From an uncultured bacterium (GTDB lineage: Bacteria > Patescibacteriota > Saccharimonadia > Saccharimonadales > Saccharimonadaceae), in NCBI GenBank assembly GCA_938045655.1, contig CALIMO010000018.1, forward strand, positions 1 through 6,710: a DNA stretch of 6,710 nt, written 5' to 3'. The notes under the pieces are model-generated. The model ran no database searches. It was not told where the DNA came from and saw only the letters and a program-made list of their open reading frames with translations. Each line of letters starts with the position of its first letter. Positions within the stretch are counted from its first letter, which is position 1. A program made the translations under genes and the position numbers. Positions 1-5,114 of this stretch are shown here, piece by piece.

Positions 1-1
1 A

Positions 2-139
2 GTGGTGATTTGTTCAGATTTAGCAAGTGAAATAGATTTCGAAAGTTTAAAATTATTCAATGTTCGCCATATTTTTGATAAATCTCAGGTTTCGCCAAAA
101 GAAATTCGCACAAAAATCAAGGAGATTTTAGATGAATAA
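2..139 (+). CDS. C-terminal end of a probable response-regulator receiver domain protein (5' end outside window)
   Basis: An open frame enters from the left edge and gives 45 residues before a TAA stop. The tail resembles the last third of a CheY-like receiver domain. It has a hydrophobic strand ending in a serine (VVICSD, where receivers have the conserved Ser/Thr), a helix, a second strand (VRHIF), then a lysine in DKSQVSPKEI (where receivers have the conserved Lys, usually KP), and a final amphipathic helix, TKIKEIL. The phosphoacceptor Asp would lie upstream of the window and cannot be checked. The protein ends right after the receiver-like fold, so it would be either a stand-alone receiver or a protein with a C-terminal receiver. 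It overlaps the start of recO by 8 bases, so the two are probably co-transcribed. The reading frame is firm; the family call is tentative because so little is visible. Confidence 0.5.
   Translation: MVICSDLASEIDFESLKLFNVRHIFDKSQVSPKEIRTKIKEILDE
119..124 (+). promoter_or_regulatory. Ribosome binding site of recO
   Basis: AAGGAG lies seven bases before the ATG at 132, inside the end of the upstream gene. It is a clear Shine-Dalgarno sequence and supports the ATG at 132 as the recO start despite the 8-base overlap. Confidence 0.7.
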
Positions 140-803
140 TTCACGCAAAAAAACTCTGGCTATAGTTTTGCGGCGAACTGATTTTGGAGAGGCCGACCGA
201 ATTATAAATTTATTAACTCCAAATGGCAAACAGGTGGCAATTGCGCGTGGCGTTCGAAAACCAAAATCAAAGCTTGCTGGTGGAATTGAGTTTTTTTCGC
301 TAAATGAAGTGGTTTTAATTGAAGGAAAAAGCGAAATGAAAACGCTTTCCTCAGCGCGAATGTGCGAGTTTTTTGGTGAAATTTTGAAAGATTTTGAAAG
401 AACTGATTTTGCCTACCAAGCAATTAAAAAGGTTTCGAACCTTTGCGAGCATATTGAATCGGCTGAATTTTTCGAAATTTTGTCAAAAGTCTTTCGCAGT
501 TTGAATGATTTTGAAATCAGTTTAGATTTGGTTCGAAAATGGTTTGTTCTTAAAATTGCAGAATTTTCTGGCGATGAAATTAATCTTGAAACAGACAAAA
601 ATGGCAAGAAATTGCAGGCAAATTTAAGATATGATTTTGATTTTTATGACAAGGTTTTTGTGGAAAGTTTTAGCGGTAAATTTGATGCAAATGATATTAA
701 ATTTTTGCGGTTAATGGTTTCAAGCGAGCCAAAAGTTGTTTCAAAAATTAAAGGTTGTGATATTTTTTTGAACAAAATTGAAGAGATAATTCCAAGGTTT
801 TAA
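132..803 (+). CDS. recO: DNA repair protein RecO
   Basis: RecO belongs to the RecFOR pathway of homologous recombination. In the family it binds DNA and SSB, anneals single strands and, with RecR, helps load RecA at gaps. This 223-residue protein has the family layout. An N-terminal OB fold occupies residues about 7-80, with the typical opening AIVLRRTDFGEADRIINLLT and the basic stretch ARGVRKPKSKLAGG. A helical domain follows (about 90-215) and includes DFEISLDLVRKWFVLKIAEF. Many RecO proteins carry a four-cysteine zinc site just after that last helix; here the segment at about 146-162 (SGDEINLETDKNGKKL) has no cysteine, so the zinc site is absent, as in some other RecO lineages. The gene overlaps the preceding one by 8 bases, has a good Shine-Dalgarno sequence, and is the last gene of its unit because a hairpin terminator begins at its stop codon. 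Confidence 0.88.
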   Translation: MNNSRKKTLAIVLRRTDFGEADRIINLLTPNGKQVAIARGVRKPKSKLAGGIEFFSLNEVVLIEGKSEMKTLSSARMCEFFGEILKDFERTDFAYQAIKKVSNLCEHIESAEFFEILSKVFRSLNDFEISLDLVRKWFVLKIAEFSGDEINLETDKNGKKLQANLRYDFDFYDKVFVESFSGKFDANDIKFLRLMVSSEPKVVSKIKGCDIFLNKIEEIIPRF

Positions 804-828
804 AATAGGCTTTCGAAAGTCTATTTTT
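802..828 (+). terminator. Rho-independent terminator after recO
   Basis: Bases 802-814 and 815-827 form an almost perfect inverted repeat centred on TCGA at 813-816, with one G-T wobble (809/820). It starts inside the recO stop codon. The descending arm supplies its own run of T (824-828). The A/T-rich outer stem makes it nearly symmetric, but no gene converges from the right, so it serves recO. The loop holds the TTCGAA word that is over-represented in this window. Confidence 0.75.
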
Positions 829-832
829 GTTA

Positions 833-861
833 TTTACTTTTAAAAAAGAAACTGGTATAAT
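833..861 (+). promoter_or_regulatory. Sigma-70-type promoter of the surface-protein gene
   Basis: The extended -10 box TGGTATAAT lies at 853-861 (TATAAT at 856-861). A -35-like TTTACT lies at 833-838, separated by exactly 17 bases and matching TTGACA at four of six positions. Transcription would start near 868, leaving a leader of about 48 bases before the ATG at 916. This is longer than at the other promoters here. A second weaker -10-like word, TATTAT, occurs at 882-887. Confidence 0.75.
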
Positions 862-883
862 GGTTTTAAACATAAGTGTTATA

Positions 884-910
884 TTATAAAAAAGAGTTAT
901 AAAAAGGGAG
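884..910 (+). repeat. Imperfect tandem duplication in the leader, containing the ribosome binding site
   Basis: TTATAAAAAAGAG (884-896) is followed directly by TTATAAAAAGGGAG (897-910). The second copy contains AGGGAG (905-910), five bases before the ATG at 916, and is the likely ribosome binding site. The first copy ends in the weaker AAGAG. The unit is short and A-rich, so chance is possible. Confidence 0.45.
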
Positions 911-915
911 AAAAA

Positions 916-1491
916 ATGAATTTTCGAAGTAAAATAACAATTTTTATTCTTGCTGTGTTATTTTCGATAGTTAGCTTTGGTTCTTCGGCCTTTGCTGCTA
1001 AGGATATAACTAGCCAGTTAAAGATTGAGCCTAAGAGCATTAAGAGTAGTGGCCGCGAATGGTCTATTGATATTTCTGGTCAGAATGTTAAAGAAGGGGA
1101 CTGGGCGACTTTTCGTGCTGAGAATGTGTCTGTGATTCCTGGATGGAAAGTAGATCTTAATTATAAAGGCGATAAAATTGGTGAGATATTGGTTGATAAG
1201 AAGTATAGTGACGGTCATGACTTAAACTATCAATCTGTTGTTCGCAATGATGAAAATGCTAAACCAGGAGCTACTATTTGGCAGGGAAAAATTGTTTTCA
1301 ATAAGAATATTGAAAAATATGCTGATTTTAAAACATCTATTTCTAACAATAATGCCAATTATTTCTCATATGTGAATCGTGACGTTATTGTAGAAACTAA
1401 AATTATTGGTAGCGCTACTTTAAAAGGTGAAGATGTTAAACTAACTAAACAACCTTTGCTAAATACAACTAGAACTGCTGTTGGGGGGTAG
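916..1491 (+). CDS. Secreted surface protein, N-terminal part: signal peptide plus first adhesin-like domain (frame broken at 3' end)
   Basis: The 191-residue frame starts at an ATG with AGGGAG five bases upstream. Residues 1-27 form a classic Sec signal peptide: basic N-terminus (MNFRSK), hydrophobic core, and an AFA cleavage motif before A28. The mature part (28-191) is polar and looks beta-rich. Features such as VKEGDWATFRAENV, GDKIGEILVD and NKNIEKYADFKTSI recall the immunoglobulin-like domains of Gram-positive MSCRAMM-type adhesins (low GD-containing strand, then a 'y(v)ekYa(n)' segment). That is resemblance only, not a firm family call. The frame ends in TAG inside a run of six G; every other gene here ends in TAA. 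The protein then continues in the next frame (see 1481-2221), so this is almost certainly the front part of one longer protein. If translated alone it would be a secreted, unanchored single domain. Codon choice (more CGT and AGA arginine, few TCG serine) differs somewhat from the neighbours. Confidence 0.8.
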   Translation: MNFRSKITIFILAVLFSIVSFGSSAFAAKDITSQLKIEPKSIKSSGREWSIDISGQNVKEGDWATFRAENVSVIPGWKVDLNYKGDKIGEILVDKKYSDGHDLNYQSVVRNDENAKPGATIWQGKIVFNKNIEKYADFKTSISNNNANYFSYVNRDVIVETKIIGSATLKGEDVKLTKQPLLNTTRTAVGG

Positions 1492-2221
1492 TGTGACACA
1501 ATTAAATTCTAATAATGGAGTTTTCTCATTTAATCCTACTATAGTACAATACGGAAAAAACGCTATTAAGGCTGGTTCTAAGCTTAAGGTTACTATGCAC
1601 AAAGACTCTTCACTCCGTTTTGACGATAAAACTCATCCTATCGGCTCAACTGTACAGTTTACGAGAATGCGTGAAAGTATCTTTGCTTCAACTCCAGTGA
1701 ATAAATATGGTGTATATTTTGCTGGTGGCCCGGGTATGGAATTGAAAGTTATTTCCCGTTCTGAGGATGAAGTAGTCTTGGAGGTATTGAAAGATATGCC
1801 AGCTACAGATGGAGTTTATCGGGGTTGGTTTTCTTCAGTCAAAGTGGTAGATGGTTCAAGTATTAAAAATGGGAAGATTAGCGATGTTAAGCAGACTACT
1901 GAGCTAATTGCGCCAGATGGAATCGTAATTGATAAAAGAGTTTTTAACGATACTGCAGATATTTTTGGAAGTAACGTAGAAACCTATGCCAAAATCCGTA
2001 GGCCTGAGGTAAAACCGCAAAAACCTGCTCCTGCGCCAACTCCAGCTCAGCCACAGCCAGCTGTTGAGACACCAAAAGCTGAAAAGCCTTCGGAGGAGAA
2101 AGTTCAAGCTCCAAACACTGGTTTCGAAAAATCTCAAAATTTCATTATTCTAGCTTTTGCTATTTTGGGCGTAACTACTGCAGTAGCTTTTCGCAAAAAA
2201 TTGGCAAAAATAAAAATCTAA
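1481..2221 (+). CDS. Surface protein, C-terminal part: second domain, Pro-rich stalk and sortase-type anchor (different frame from the N-terminal part)
   Basis: This frame continues the protein begun at 916. Skipping one G in the G6 run gives TAVGG then SVTQLNSNN and a joined protein of about 434 residues. Numbered from 1481, residues about 10-145 form a second beta-rich domain (NGVFSFNPTIVQYG to DVKQTTEL). Residues 146-175 follow as a linker. Residues about 174-209 are a Pro/Ala/Lys-rich wall-spanning stalk (KPAPAPTPAQPQPAVETP). A cell-wall sorting signal ends the protein: APNTG at 210-214 (bases 2108-2122), a hydrophobic segment at 221-237, and the basic tail RKKLAKIKI. APNTG is a variant of LPXTG with Ala for Leu. 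TTG (1481) and GTG (1493) could start it separately, but with no signal peptide an independent product could not reach the wall. I therefore read it as the second half of one gene, broken or frameshifted. Confidence 0.78.
   Translation: MGGSVTQLNSNNGVFSFNPTIVQYGKNAIKAGSKLKVTMHKDSSLRFDDKTHPIGSTVQFTRMRESIFASTPVNKYGVYFAGGPGMELKVISRSEDEVVLEVLKDMPATDGVYRGWFSSVKVVDGSSIKNGKISDVKQTTELIAPDGIVIDKRVFNDTADIFGSNVETYAKIRRPEVKPQKPAPAPTPAQPQPAVETPKAEKPSEEKVQAPNTGFEKSQNFIILAFAILGVTTAVAFRKKLAKIKI
1483..1488 (+). other. Homopolymer G6 at the frame junction of the surface-protein gene
   Basis: Six consecutive G join the two frames. In the upstream frame the codons are GTT GGG GGG TAG; dropping one G gives GTT GGG GGT AGT and restores a continuous frame of about 434 codons. 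GGG glycine codons are rare in this window, and no longer G run occurs in it (one G5 lies at 4134-4138 inside an intact gene). The junction falls between the two predicted domains. Possible causes are slipped-strand phase variation, programmed +1 frameshifting at GGG-GGG-TAG, a fixed mutation, or a sequencing/assembly error in a homopolymer. The sequence alone cannot choose between them. Confidence 0.75.
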
Positions 2222-2239
2222 TTTTATAGCAATTTAAAC

Positions 2240-2269
2240 AAAAAGCTCTCGAAAAACGGGAGCTTTTTT
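2240..2269 (+). terminator. Rho-independent terminator after the surface-protein gene
   Basis: A 12-base-pair stem (2240-2251 with 2257-2268, one T-G wobble) encloses a five-A loop and is followed by T up to 2269. The GAGC core and the T6 run make it a strong canonical terminator. It lies 18 bases after the TAA at 2219-2221, and its last T is also the first base of the next promoter's TGGTATAAT box. Confidence 0.88.
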
Positions 2270-2277
2270 GGTATAAT
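2249..2277 (+). promoter_or_regulatory. Promoter of glyQS, overlapping the upstream terminator
   Basis: TGGTATAAT occupies 2269-2277 (TATAAT at 2272-2277). At 17 bases upstream the -35 position reads TCGAAA (2249-2254), four of six matches to TTGACA; this is weak, so the extended -10 probably carries most of the activity. Transcription would start near 2284, giving a leader of about 19 bases that contains GGAGG (2294-2298), four bases before the ATG. The leader is too short for a T-box element. Confidence 0.72.
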
Positions 2278-2302
2278 AGTTAAAAGATTATACGGAGGAA
2301 AA

Positions 2303-3652
2303 ATGAAGAACGAAGATTTGATGGATAAAATTGTTAGTCTTGCCAAGCGGCGTGGTTTTATTTGGCAAGGTAGTGAAGTTTATGGCGGAATGCGCGGAAC
2401 TTGGGACTACGGCCCACTCGGGCTAGCTTTAAAGCGCAAAATTATGAACGAATGGTGGGAATTTTTTGTTGAAAATCGTGAAGATATGTTTGGTGTTGAT
2501 GCCGCAATCATCATGAATCCAAAAGTTTGGCAGGCGAGTGGTCATGCTGCAACTTTTGCCGACCCTTTGGTGGAAGATTTAAAAACGGGCGAGCGATATC
2601 GTGCAGATCACCTTTTAAAAGACGCTGGAATTGAGGCAGAAGGCCTTTCGAACGAAAAAATCACTGAAATTATCCGTGAACAAGGCTTAAAATCACCAAA
2701 AGGCAATGAGCTTAGTGAAGTTCGAAGTTTCAACATGATGTTTCAAACTAATGTTGGCGCAGTGGTGAATGAAAATTCAACCGCATATCTTCGCCCAGAA
2801 ACTGCTCAGGGAATTTTTACTAATTACAAAAATGTAGTTGATTCGTTTTATCCAAGCTTGCCATTTGGCCTTGCGCAACAAGGAAAAGCCTTTCGAAATG
2901 AGATTTCACCTCGAGATTTTGTTTTTCGCTCTCGTGAGTTTGAACAGATGGAGATTGAGTATTTTGTAGATCCTGAGAATTGGGAGACTGAATTTGAAAA
3001 ATTGCTTGATTTAGTTCGAAAATTCTTAACTGAAAAAATGGGTTTGCCACAAAGTTCACTATATGAGCTTGAAGTTCCAGAAGAAGACCGCGCGCATTAT
3101 TCGAAGCGCACTGTTGATTTTGAATTTAATTACCCAATTGGTAAAGAAGAGCTGATGGGAATTGCTTATCGCACTGATTTTGATCTTGCGAATATTCAGC
3201 GAGTGAGTGGCAAGAATATGGAATATACTGATAAGCAAACGCGTAAAAAGTTCATTCCTCATGTGATTGAGCCAAGTTTTGGTGTTGAGCGGCTTTTGAT
3301 GGCGGCTCTTTCGAATGCTTATCGTGAGGTTGAAACCGATGGTAAAACTCGCATTTTTTTGGCATTGCCAGAAAATCTTGCTCCAACAAAAATCATTGTG
3401 GCGCCACTTCTTAAAAATAAAGAAGCTTTGGTTGAAAAAGCACGAGAAATCTATCTTGAACTTCGCCAAAAATATAAAAATGTTGAATTTGATTTGAGCG
3501 GAAAAGTTGGAAAAGTTTACGCTAAGGCCGATGAAATCGGTGTGCCAAAAGTTGTTGTTATTGATTTTGATACAATTGAGGGTGATGGCTTGGTAAGCGT
3601 TCGAAATCGAGATGACGCCTCACAAATTCGCGTAAAATCGAGTGAGATTTAA
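2303..3652 (+). CDS. glyQS: Glycine--tRNA ligase, single-chain alpha2 type
   Basis: A class II aminoacyl-tRNA synthetase that charges tRNA-Gly with glycine using ATP in the cytoplasm. At 449 residues it matches the single-polypeptide dimeric type (Gram-positive, archaeal and eukaryotic style), not the two-gene alpha/beta type. Visible landmarks: the N-terminal signature YGGMRGTWDYGPLG (27-40); motif 1 around 40-70; RPETAQG (164-170), part of the glycine pocket; motif 2, FRNEISPRDFVFRSREFEQME (198-218), with the catalytic FRxE; the IAYRTDFDL segment (287-295); and motif 3, EPSFGVERLL (323-332). The C-terminal anticodon-binding domain (about 360-449) ends with DEIGVPKVVVID and VSVRNRDDASQIRV. 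Its usual GKRY reads GKVY (403-406), a small departure. The start is fixed by GGAGG upstream. It is the first gene of a unit with the methyltransferase that overlaps its stop. Confidence 0.95.
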   Translation: MKNEDLMDKIVSLAKRRGFIWQGSEVYGGMRGTWDYGPLGLALKRKIMNEWWEFFVENREDMFGVDAAIIMNPKVWQASGHAATFADPLVEDLKTGERYRADHLLKDAGIEAEGLSNEKITEIIREQGLKSPKGNELSEVRSFNMMFQTNVGAVVNENSTAYLRPETAQGIFTNYKNVVDSFYPSLPFGLAQQGKAFRNEISPRDFVFRSREFEQMEIEYFVDPENWETEFEKLLDLVRKFLTEKMGLPQSSLYELEVPEEDRAHYSKRTVDFEFNYPIGKEELMGIAYRTDFDLANIQRVSGKNMEYTDKQTRKKFIPHVIEPSFGVERLLMAALSNAYREVETDGKTRIFLALPENLAPTKIIVAPLLKNKEALVEKAREIYLELRQKYKNVEFDLSGKVGKVYAKADEIGVPKVVVIDFDTIEGDGLVSVRNRDDASQIRVKSSEI

Positions 3653-4452
3653 TGAAAAAAATTAGTTCATCGCAAAACTCTTTGGTTAAAAAACTTGTTC
3701 AACTTTCGAATAAACAAAGCTTTCGAAACAAACAGGGGCTAACTATTATTGAGGGCGTCCATTTGGCTAGTGAATGGCTTAAAACTTTTGGTTCACCAGA
3801 GATTTGCGTTGTCTCAAGTTCTTCTAAAAGTTTTGAGGTTGAGCAAGTGATTAAAAAATGTGAAGAGCTTGGCGTTGAAATTGTTGAGCTTGAGCCGAAT
3901 ATTTATATCAAAATTAGCCCCGTAATTGAAGGCGTTGGAATACTTTTTGTTGTAAAAATATCGACTTTTCAAGATATTGACTTTCGAAAAGATACGATTT
4001 TTCTTGAAAAGATTCAAGATCCGGGTAATCTTGGCACAATTTTGCGTAGTGCAGTTGGTTTTGGCGTTGAACAAATTATTTGTTCGAAAGGGACTGTTTC
4101 GGCTTGGTCTCCAAAGGTGCTGCGATCTGGAATGGGGGCACATTTTAAACTAAAAATTTTCGAAAACCAAGATTTAAATTTATTAGTTGATAAAATGCAA
4201 GTTCCAGTTTTTGCTACAAGTTTGAGAGCTAAAAAATCAATTTACGATGAGGATTTTACAACAAAAACGGCTTGGATTTTTGGTAACGAAGGTTCTGGCG
4301 TTTCTAGTGAGCTACTTTCGAAAATTGAAAATCAAGTAATGATTCCACAGGTTGGCGAAATTGAAAGCTTAAATGTGGCAATGGCTGCTACGGTCTGTTT
4401 GGCAGAGCAATCTCGGCAAAGGTTGAAGCGTGAGCATCTTGGCGAAATCTAA
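3652..4452 (+). CDS. TrmH/SpoU-family RNA 2'-O-ribose methyltransferase
   Basis: A SPOUT-class enzyme that transfers methyl from S-adenosylmethionine to a ribose 2'-OH in rRNA or tRNA. The 266-residue protein has the two expected parts. The N-terminal substrate-binding domain (about 1-100) opens with ISSSQNSLVKKLVQL and contains FRNKQGLTIIEGVHLASEWL, typical of RlmB/TsnR-like proteins. The knotted catalytic domain (about 112-255) carries motif 1, DPGNLGTILRSAVGFG (123-138; Asn126 and catalytic Arg132), motif 2, IFGNEGSGVS (209-218), and motif 3, IPQVGEIESLNVAMAA (231-246), with the SAM-binding loop. All key residues look intact, so it should be active. The exact target nucleotide cannot be told from sequence. 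Its ATG overlaps the glyQS TAA (TAATG), so it is probably translationally coupled. No terminator follows it, and its last codons contain the next promoter's -35 region. Confidence 0.9.
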   Translation: MKKISSSQNSLVKKLVQLSNKQSFRNKQGLTIIEGVHLASEWLKTFGSPEICVVSSSSKSFEVEQVIKKCEELGVEIVELEPNIYIKISPVIEGVGILFVVKISTFQDIDFRKDTIFLEKIQDPGNLGTILRSAVGFGVEQIICSKGTVSAWSPKVLRSGMGAHFKLKIFENQDLNLLVDKMQVPVFATSLRAKKSIYDEDFTTKTAWIFGNEGSGVSSELLSKIENQVMIPQVGEIESLNVAMAATVCLAEQSRQRLKREHLGEI

Positions 4453-4467
4453 ATAATATGGTATAAT
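4439..4467 (+). promoter_or_regulatory. Promoter of the CYTH gene, starting inside the upstream coding region; likely leaderless
   Basis: TGGTATAAT lies at 4459-4467 (TATAAT 4462-4467). TTGGCG at 4439-4444, 17 bases upstream, matches four of six -35 bases and lies in the last codons of the methyltransferase gene. A start seven bases after the -10 falls exactly on the A of the ATG at 4474. No Shine-Dalgarno sequence precedes this ATG, which fits leaderless translation. Confidence 0.75.
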
Positions 4468-4473
4468 TGAATT

Positions 4474-5031
4474 ATGAAGAAAGTTATCGTAAAGGCAAAA
4501 ATTAAAAATAAGGTTGATTTTATTAAAAGAATAACGGATACGGGGCATGATTTTGGGCGAGTTATTTTTCAGAACGATCGCGTGTTTTTACCACGAGGTT
4601 TTCAGCCAAGTAGAAATTTACCAAAGTTAATGATTCGAACAGAGATTATTGATCCAAAACGCAAACCTTGGTATCAGTTAATTCAAAAGCGCCATATTGA
4701 TGCTGAAAATGTTGATTTAATTCATGAAACGCCAGTTTTAAATTATTCTGAAACAGCGCATATTGTTCAGCAACTTGGTTTTGAAATGAAAGTTGAGGTA
4801 CTTCGAAATCGCCAAAAACTTCAGGTTGAAGATACCATTTTCTTTTTAGATGATGTTGAAGGATTAGGAACTTTCATTAAACTTGAACGAGAAGTGAAAA
4901 AAAGTGATAATCCAGATGCAATTCGCCAGGAATTGTGGGATGTTCTAGAAGTTCTAGGAATCGACAGAACCGCAGATTCACCAGAAAACTATACAGCACA
5001 GCTTCTTCGAAAGAAAAAAGCTAAAAAATAA
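4474..5031 (+). CDS. CYTH-domain protein (class IV adenylate cyclase / CyaB-like)
   Basis: The 185-residue protein resembles the CYTH (CyaB/thiamine-triphosphatase) superfamily, whose beta-barrel tunnel binds triphosphates and divalent metal. Recognisable elements in order: an N-terminal strand, KVIVKAKI (3-10), at the position of the family ExExK motif; FQNDRVFLP (32-40), equivalent to the usual Q-x-D-x-Y/F segment; LMIRTE (52-57), equivalent to the R-x-R strand; basic residues at 106-115 (KVEVLRNRQK); FLDDVEGLGTFIKLERE (124-140), very like the CyaB D-x-V-x-x-LG-x-F-x-E-x-E strand; and a C-terminal helix with the motif LWDVLEVLGI (154-163). Key acidic residues are changed: ExExK reads K-V-I-V-K, and the last strand has FIKLE where FIEIE is usual. 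It may bind a different ligand or lack catalysis, so adenylate cyclase activity should not be assumed. The lysine-rich tail ends in KKKAKK. It has its own promoter and terminator, so is transcribed alone, apart from possible read-through from upstream. Confidence 0.75.
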   Translation: MKKVIVKAKIKNKVDFIKRITDTGHDFGRVIFQNDRVFLPRGFQPSRNLPKLMIRTEIIDPKRKPWYQLIQKRHIDAENVDLIHETPVLNYSETAHIVQQLGFEMKVEVLRNRQKLQVEDTIFFLDDVEGLGTFIKLEREVKKSDNPDAIRQELWDVLEVLGIDRTADSPENYTAQLLRKKKAKK

Positions 5032-5035
5032 CTCA

Positions 5036-5060
5036 AAAATCACTCGAAAGGGTGATTTTA
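5036..5060 (+). terminator. Hairpin terminator after the CYTH gene
   Basis: A ten-base-pair stem (5036-5045 with 5050-5059, one T-G wobble) closes a GAAA tetraloop (5046-5049), a stable GNRA-type loop. The descending arm ends in four T, but the T tract is then interrupted (AGTT), so termination may be only moderate. It begins five bases after the stop codon. Leakage would feed ftsE. Confidence 0.72.
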
Positions 5061-5080
5061 GTTAAAATTTTTAAATAAGC

Positions 5081-5109
5081 TTGAACACTTTGAAAAAAGC
5101 TGGTATAAT
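5081..5109 (+). promoter_or_regulatory. Promoter of ftsE-ftsX; likely leaderless
   Basis: TTGAAC (5081-5086), a 17-base spacer and TATAAT (5104-5109) with the extended TGG (5101-5103). This is the best-formed promoter in the window. The expected transcription start, about seven bases after the -10, lies between GTG 5115 and ATG 5118. There is no room for a Shine-Dalgarno sequence, so the ftsE mRNA should be leaderless or nearly so. Confidence 0.8.
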
Positions 5110-5114
5110 AAAAA

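Noticed and set aside
202..607. Minus-strand open frames opposite recO
   Set aside because: They have no ribosome binding site, are low-complexity Phe/Lys/Arg-rich, and mirror a well-supported gene.
804..915. Small RNA or tRNA in the gaps between genes
   Set aside because: The gaps (112 bases or fewer) are filled by terminators, promoters and leaders; no cloverleaf or other RNA structure is visible. There is no gene-free stretch over 300 bases.
2278..2302. T-box or glycine riboswitch before glyQS
   Set aside because: The leader is only about 19 bases, far too short for either.
3059..3469. 136-codon minus-strand open frame opposite glyQS, and a 60-codon plus-strand frame at 3315-3497
   Set aside because: Both lie inside the conserved anticodon-binding and motif 3 coding region of glyQS and show no signal of their own.
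4134..4138. G5 run in the methyltransferase gene as another switch tract
   Set aside because: The frame is intact across it and codes for the conserved SGMGAHF segment; the run is short and likely ordinary.
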